DNA of 64,000 nucleotides from Oscheius tipulae (lineage: Eukaryota > Nematoda > Chromadorea > Rhabditida > Rhabditidae), in contig JASJZH010000005.1 in the NCBI GenBank assembly GCA_037178975.1, positions 8,580,501 to 8,644,500 of the forward strand. Reading direction: 5' to 3'. Below the pieces are notes generated by a model. The model was not told where the DNA came from. It saw only the letters and a program-made list of their open reading frames with translations, and did no database searches. Below, piece by piece: positions 59,334-64,000 of the stretch. Within the stretch, counting starts at the first letter, position 1. Every line of letters begins with the position of its first letter. The position numbers and the translations under genes were made by a program.

Positions 59334-59888
59334 ATGCCACCAAAAACGCTAGCCGTGGCTCGACATTCGGCCCGAATTGAGAAGACGGAATCCACACGCG
59401 TCATAGACGAAGCCACTCGCATTCGCCGGCTCAAAGCCCGTCTCGAAGCCCTGGATCAGGACAATGCACATGAGGATCCCCATGCGAACATCGTCTGGCA
59501 CAAGGCGATACCGAAGTTCGATGATAATGTGATGATCGCGACGGCGGGAGCCGGAGCCCAGCGCGGACGCAAGCGAGAGATTGCCATCGCCTCGGATGAG
59601 CCACCGAAGAAGAAGAAAAAACTGAGGACGGAGTTCACGAAGCAGCGCTTCAAAAAGAGCTTCGCGGTGCAGGTCGAAGAGGAGAGCCTGGCCAACAAGG
59701 ATGACCCCTTCCTTCGAGACGCCTACGTGGCAGCAGCAGCCCCGCCGTCCAAATATCCTCCAAAACGCTACTGTACCTCGTGCGGCTTCCCTTCCAAATA
59801 TACGTGTATTCGCTGCGGGGCCCGATATTGCTGTATTAATTGTAGAGATTTGCATGCCGAGACTCGTTGTATGAAGTTTTTGGCCTAA
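59334..59888 (+). CDS. zhit-1: ZNHIT1 (HIT zinc-finger subunit of SRCAP/SWR1-type remodeller)
   Basis: A single open exon of 184 codons starts one base after a TTGCAG acceptor. The C terminus is a HIT-type zinc finger: C-TSC-GFPSKYT-C-IRC-GARY-CC-INC-RDLH-x4-C. The middle carries a long Lys run (PPKKKKKLRTEFTKQRFKK). The N terminus (ARIEKTESTRVIDEATRIRR) is charged helix with conserved RRLKARLEALDQDN. In other animals this subunit helps exchange H2A.Z into chromatin. It is followed after only 78 bp by the MIC26/27-like gene in the same direction. Confidence 0.95.
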   Translation: MPPKTLAVARHSARIEKTESTRVIDEATRIRRLKARLEALDQDNAHEDPHANIVWHKAIPKFDDNVMIATAGAGAQRGRKREIAIASDEPPKKKKKLRTEFTKQRFKKSFAVQVEEESLANKDDPFLRDAYVAAAAPPSKYPPKRYCTSCGFPSKYTCIRCGARYCCINCRDLHAETRCMKFLA

Positions 59889-59966
59889 CTCTTTGTCTTT
59901 ATGGCTCAATGGTTTTCCTTTCACTACTTCGTTCATTATTTGATTAAAAATCAAAGTTTGCAGGAG
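59889..59966 (+). promoter_or_regulatory. 78-nt intercistronic gap, probable operon spacer with trans-splice acceptor
   Basis: Only 78 nt separate the ZNHIT1 stop from the next start. The gap ends in TTTGCAG three bases before the downstream ATG. No promoter-like element is visible. This is the arrangement seen for SL2-type nematode operons. Confidence 0.65.
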
Positions 59967-61213
59967 ATGACAGTCGACGACAAGCCGGTTGTAGAGAAAA
60001 TCACTGATGCTAGCGAGAAGGTAGCTCATCTCTAATGACTCATCCAGGAAAATTCTGTTTTAGGCATCGAACGTGTTCGCCGACTGGTGGCGACTGACAA
60101 CGGCCGAGAAAAGACCGAAAGCTGACCCGAAAAACATGGTCTCGGTCAAAGATGTGAGTTTTTCCATGTCCAGACATCAAAAAATTGCTTCAGCTGCCTC
60201 TGTACTCGGAAGACCATCCTTCCACCCAATACTGCTTCCAGCCAGAAGAACCTCTGCCTCTTCAGAGAGAATTTTCGACTGTCAGAAAGGCTTTCAACAA
60301 CGAGTACGACCGCGTCGTGGTCAGTTTTTTTCTACTCTTGCATGCCTCTTTGTCCCGGTCAGCCGTTCTGACCAGAATAAGAGGAGCGCGATCATGACCA
60401 GACCTATGCATTTCCGTGCGAGTACGTGCGCTCGCGTCTTCGATTGCTCGCCGAGCACGAGCATAAAACAGTTATTTTTTTAAGTTAGAGTCATTCAAAA
60501 GTTAGTGTTCATACGATCTTGTCGGTTGGATCAACCCTGGTTCCGACACTAAAATATGGGTACCCGGTCCTGCTCGTTGTCATGAAACGCTTCCTGACTG
60601 ATAGTTTTTGCATTAGTTTGTCCACGACTATCAGTTTTTACTGCTGCTCACTAGGCATGCCAGCAGGTCGGCTTTGCCCCATGCCCGAAATTTTGGGCCC
60701 GGCCCGACCTGATCACCTTACAATTTTGCGCGACAATTTCAAACGGGGTAGCGCCTCAGGCTCGTTTTAATCTTCGCAAATTGACCGTTTCAGAACCGCT
60801 TCTCGTTCGTGGACAAGGTCACGAAGAAGACCTGCAACGCTGCCACGAAGATTAACTCATACGTGCAGGAAGAATGGACTGTTTTGCCGAAAGCCGGCGC
60901 CATCACTGTCGGAGGAATGGCCGGATTTGTTCTCGGGCTTAAAAAGTGGGTTCTTAGTCGCTTCTTTCCATCAAAAATTGAGTTCCAGAGGAGGTTTCGG
61001 ACGTCTCTTGACCACAACCACCGGCTTCCTGACCATGGCCGCGTTCTGCTACCCGAATGAGACGATTGATATTCTGCGAACGGGCGTCGCCCATGGAGAG
61101 CAGAAATGGCACGAGTTTCAGCAATGTAAGCAGTCCTTTTTATGCAATATCATGTCCAAAATTCAGCTCCTGAACCCGCCCAGAAGAAGCACGACCTGAG
61201 CCCGCCGAAATAG
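59967..61213 (+). CDS. moma-1: MICOS subunit MIC26/MIC27 (apolipoprotein O family, MOMA-1-like)
   Basis: Six exons (59,967-60,020, 60,064-60,153, 60,194-60,319, 60,794-60,945, 60,989-61,125, 61,167-61,213) total 606 nt, 201 residues. The N-terminal half is polar (LPLYSEDHPSTQYCFQPEEP). The C-terminal half holds the ApoO/MIC26-27 domain: a glycine-rich membrane helix (ITVGGMAGFVLGLKKGGFGR), then LLTTTTGFLTMAAFCYPNET and TGVAHGEQKWHEF. MIC26/27 proteins sit in the mitochondrial inner membrane and shape cristae junctions. Assignment rests on the G-rich hairpin and the FCYP-E motif. Expression is probably tied to ZNHIT1 as the downstream gene of an operon. ATTAAA near 61,302 may be the polyadenylation signal. 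Confidence 0.85.
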
Positions 61214-62223
61214 AAACAGCTAGCCCCATTTGTAGTTGATATACAGGTGTTATTCGTGTGTGTGTCCGCCCGAAAATGTACTAAAGATATTTTACATTCT
61301 GATTAAAGCCGTCTGCCTGTAGGCTGTTGTAGACACTAAGGGTTTGACCGCGAGGGACCAGGGGTTCGTCCAGGGTTCATACAGCCTCAAAGCTGTCTAG
61401 CTGTGATGGTTGTGGCCTCTAAACTGCCTAAAAATAGCATTTATGGTCAGGCAGATGCACGCGAATCAGATGAGGCCAGGCCGGACCAAAATTCGCCCCC
61501 AGCGCTTCGATGCGGTCTAGTCTCGTTCGGCCCGAATTCAGCGCACCTAAAATCGCACTTTTTCGCGACGAAGATGACATTTTAAAACTTTTCTGTGGGC
61601 CGTAAAGTTGTCTCACTGTGGTGACTGTGGCCACACAGTTACAGCCCATTCAAAGCTTTTGCGAAAGAATTATCATATTGCTATAGTCTGTTTCCAACGA
61701 AGAGCGGCAGTAGAAAAAACTAATATAAATCGTTGAAATTGAAAAAATACGTTGGCTGAGCTTCATTTTTCAGATCCCGAGCTTTTTCAACGTTTTTAGC
61801 CCAGTTTTTTTTGTCAAATTTGTTGCCAAACAACTCTTTTCGATAGTAGAATTTGATAACAACGAAAAAAATTCCGGAAAAGTGGCTAAAACTGCAAAAA
61901 AAAGATGCCGCTATAAACCAGACGACCCGGGTACGATTCCCGTTAAAATTTTTGAACAAATTAGTTTGCGAAGAAAGGGACCCAGTCTAAAAGTTGACTG
62001 GCTTACAAGTGAATTATCCTTCTAAATATGCACGAACAGGTTTATTGTCAATTGACAAAACTTAAATAGTAACATATTATTATTAAAGAGGGAGAGAAGG
62101 CAGGATTGCAGATGAGATAGCACACTTTTGTGGGATAGCCCCCTTATAGGGGCGAGATTATCAAGAAATAACAAAGTTAGCACCAAAAATTGAGAGGCGG
62201 GCGGTGTGGCGAAAAGCCGACGA
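61214..62223. other. Convergent intergenic region between MIC27-like and laminin genes
   Basis: No gene is recognised. 61,683-61,709 repeats GTCTGTTTCCAACGAAGAGC, also the left end of the insertion at 17,804. A B-box-like GGGTACGATTCCCG lies near 61,928. TTTATT at 62,041-62,046 is AATAAA on the minus strand, a likely laminin polyadenylation signal. Confidence 0.55.
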
Positions 62224-64000
62224 TCATTTCTGGCCCTCCTGCTCGAGACGGATGACATTGAAGCATTTGGTCGGAAGGGCATCGCGGATGCTCTCCAGGT
62301 TTTCGACTTCCCGTTTCAGCTCTTCAATTTCCATATTGAGAGCCTTGATACGACGATCGTCGTCCACTTTGGAGGTCTTGTGGCTCGGAACCTAGAGATT
62401 TTTTTTGTCAAGAAATATCGGGAGAAATGATACCTGTTGCTCTAAATCAGCCTTGCTGAGCTGCTGATCAATGGAATCGAGCTCCTGTTCCAATTCGTCC
62501 AATTCTGCCGTGTTCACGGCTTCGAGAGCGTCTGAAAAAAGGCGTTTTCCAACAAGAATTTCGAGATCAGTATCCGAACCGCGAACGTCGTGATCTTGAT
62601 GCCGCGCCACTAGGCACTGCGCTATCTGGTGCAAGCCAGCACCCGACTTCTGGGGAACTCATAAGGATATCGCCTCTTCTAGTGCTACGGTAACTAATTC
62701 TACCAATGTGACAGTAAACGGTTCAATTTTTCCATCCACCAGTCACGGTTAGACTGAAAACCCTTATAGGGGTCAGTTAATGCCTTTCAATTGCCACTAA
62801 CGGTCGCTGTTTTCATCCTGTCTCTAGCATGGACCGTTCAACGCGTCTCTGTCAACTTGCTTCGTCGATCTATCTTCTTATACTGCTCCTGTCAACCGGT
62901 ATCTTTCAACTTCCTCCTGACTGTCTCTGTTATACTCGAACCATGTCACTGTCAGAATGTCTTTGTCTAATCCAGCCTCTTACCTACACTTCCCTCAAAG
63001 TCATGCTTATGTCAACTTGGCACATGAATCTGTTCCAGCCTCCTATCTTATTCTCTGTCAATCTTTCCAAGTTGTTTCTGTCAAAACTACCATGTCGTCA
63101 TAAGAATTAAAACTCTGAAGTTGGCTTATAGTCTAGTCTCTTGATAGGACTGTACCTGTCAGTTTTGATCTCGGCGCTCTTTAGATGCAGGTTTACGGTT
63201 CGTTAAAAAATAAAAGGTAAAAATACCATACCCTGTTTGTTTTCGTGGCGGGACCCGTTTAGCACGCAAACATTGCATACTCAGCCAAGTCTTGGTCGTA
63301 AAGACCTGGCTCACATCGGCTTGAACAAAGGGTTCCGTCACGAAAGCAAATGGGTTACGGTTTTCCCCAGACTCTGACTCACTCAATCGATCGATGATCC
63401 TCTTGATCGAATCTCCCTCGGTGGCAATTGTGGCATTGGCATCTCGGGCGGCTTTCTCAGCCAAGGAGGCCTTTTTGACCGCTTCCGATGCCATCTGTCG
63501 ATCCGTCTCCGCCTGACTTCTGTACGTCTCCAGAGTGCTGTTTGTCTCCTTCAGATCGTCCACGAGCTGATTGACTTCGCTTTTCAGCGTCTCGGCGGAC
63601 TTTCTCGTACTGGTGGTGTTCTCTCTCAACTGGTCTGCGGCATCCGTGACAGTCTTGGCGTCTTCTCCAGCTTTTCCGGCCAGTTCCTTGGCCGAGTTCG
63701 CGTCCTCGGCAGCCGATCCGATGGCACGTTCGGCCTCGGCGGCGGTTTCCTCGGCTTGCTGGATATTGGTCTCGATGTCCTTCAGCTGATTCAGCTGCTC
63801 CACAGCGGCCGTCTTGGAGTTTTCCACGCGCTCATTGAACTCATCCAGGGTCTTCAGCGTGCTCTCTGCATCCTTTAAGATGTCTTCAGCTACCCGAAGA
63901 GCTTCTGTGGCCTTCGCGCGGGCCTCATCGACCTCGGCCAGCAGGTCATCCGAGACCTTCTGCTGGTCCTTCACGCCCATGAACTCATTCCTAGCTTCCT
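62224..64000 (-). CDS. lam-2: Laminin gamma chain, C-terminal coiled coil (5' end beyond window)
   Basis: Three exons: 63,359-64,000 (open to the window edge), 62,434-62,531 and 62,224-62,391. They encode the end of laminin domain II/I: long Ala/Glu heptads ([35 protein letters not shown]). The last exon has the diagnostic gamma C terminus [16 protein letters not shown], matching the NLEDIRKTLPSGCFN of other gamma chains. That terminal cysteine forms the disulfide to the beta chain and the nearby Glu (LEQEGQ) region contributes to integrin binding. It is secreted into the basement membrane as an alpha-beta-gamma trimer. The large intron 62,532-63,358 carries a dispersed-repeat copy (63,235-63,297). 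Confidence 0.95.

Noticed and set aside
59349-60029. 226-codon minus-strand frame
   Set aside because: Antisense to ZNHIT1, whose zinc finger is clear on the plus strand.

Overview
The window is nuclear DNA from a nematode. The gene families point that way: EB-module secreted proteins, a transthyretin-like (TTR) protein, a KGB-1-type JNK, LIN-32/Atonal and laminin gamma. So does gene structure: cis introns are often only 37-50 nt, and several genes have a TTTCAG-like 3' splice site directly against the start codon (about 17,545, 21,000, 30,240, 33,963, 42,394, 59,334 and 59,967), as expected for spliced-leader trans-splicing. Species cannot be fixed from the sequence alone.

Layout. 1-16,893 (minus) is a very long many-exon region coding for a cysteine-rich secreted protein: a signal peptide at the right end, dozens of EB-type modules, two Thr/Ser-rich mucin-like linkers and a run of tandemly duplicated short Cys/Gln exons at 2-5 kb. 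It may be one gene or two adjacent ones. 17.5-20.2 kb (plus) is a JNK/KGB-type MAP kinase, 21.0-22.0 kb (plus) the ADP/ATP carrier, and 22.3-23.5 kb (minus) a Cys/Pro/Gln-repeat secreted protein. 24.5-25.6 kb (plus) is a small secreted Cys/Gly-rich precursor whose stop codon lies one base from the stop codon of a convergent nicotinic-type Cys-loop channel subunit (25.6-28.7 kb, minus). 29.6-30.2 kb (minus) is a coiled-coil protein and 32.6-34.0 kb (minus) a LIN-32/Atonal bHLH factor. 36.3-37.0 kb (minus) is a membrane RING-like protein bracketed by 54-bp inverted repeats. 37.8-39.1 kb (plus) is RRS1 and 42.4-47.7 kb (plus) AMP deaminase. Then come a possibly frameshifted basic protein (48.0 kb, plus), a transthyretin-like protein (48.7-49.3 kb, minus) and an M13 neprilysin-like ectoprotein that has lost its zinc site (49.7-56.8 kb, minus). 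One intron of the last carries a complete hAT transposon. 58.2 kb (plus) has a tiny two-exon gene. 59.3-61.2 kb (plus) is a probable operon of ZNHIT1 and a MICOS MIC26/27 (MOMA-1-like) subunit. 62.2-64.0 kb (minus) is the C-terminal end of laminin gamma.

The genes are mostly unrelated housekeeping, signalling and extracellular-matrix genes; the clearest functional linkage is the ZNHIT1/MIC27 pair. Introns and intergenic DNA are dense with short dispersed elements: at least 14 copies of a ~58-bp hairpin, a family of foldback elements ending in TGCGCACCAACTCT, a 655-bp palindromic element with TA flanks, tRNA-derived sequences, (AGAGAC)n/(GTCTCT)n tracts and several repeats of 60-190 bp. Exon boundaries are from reading splice sites and phases by eye, and some junctions, marked as such, are unresolved.
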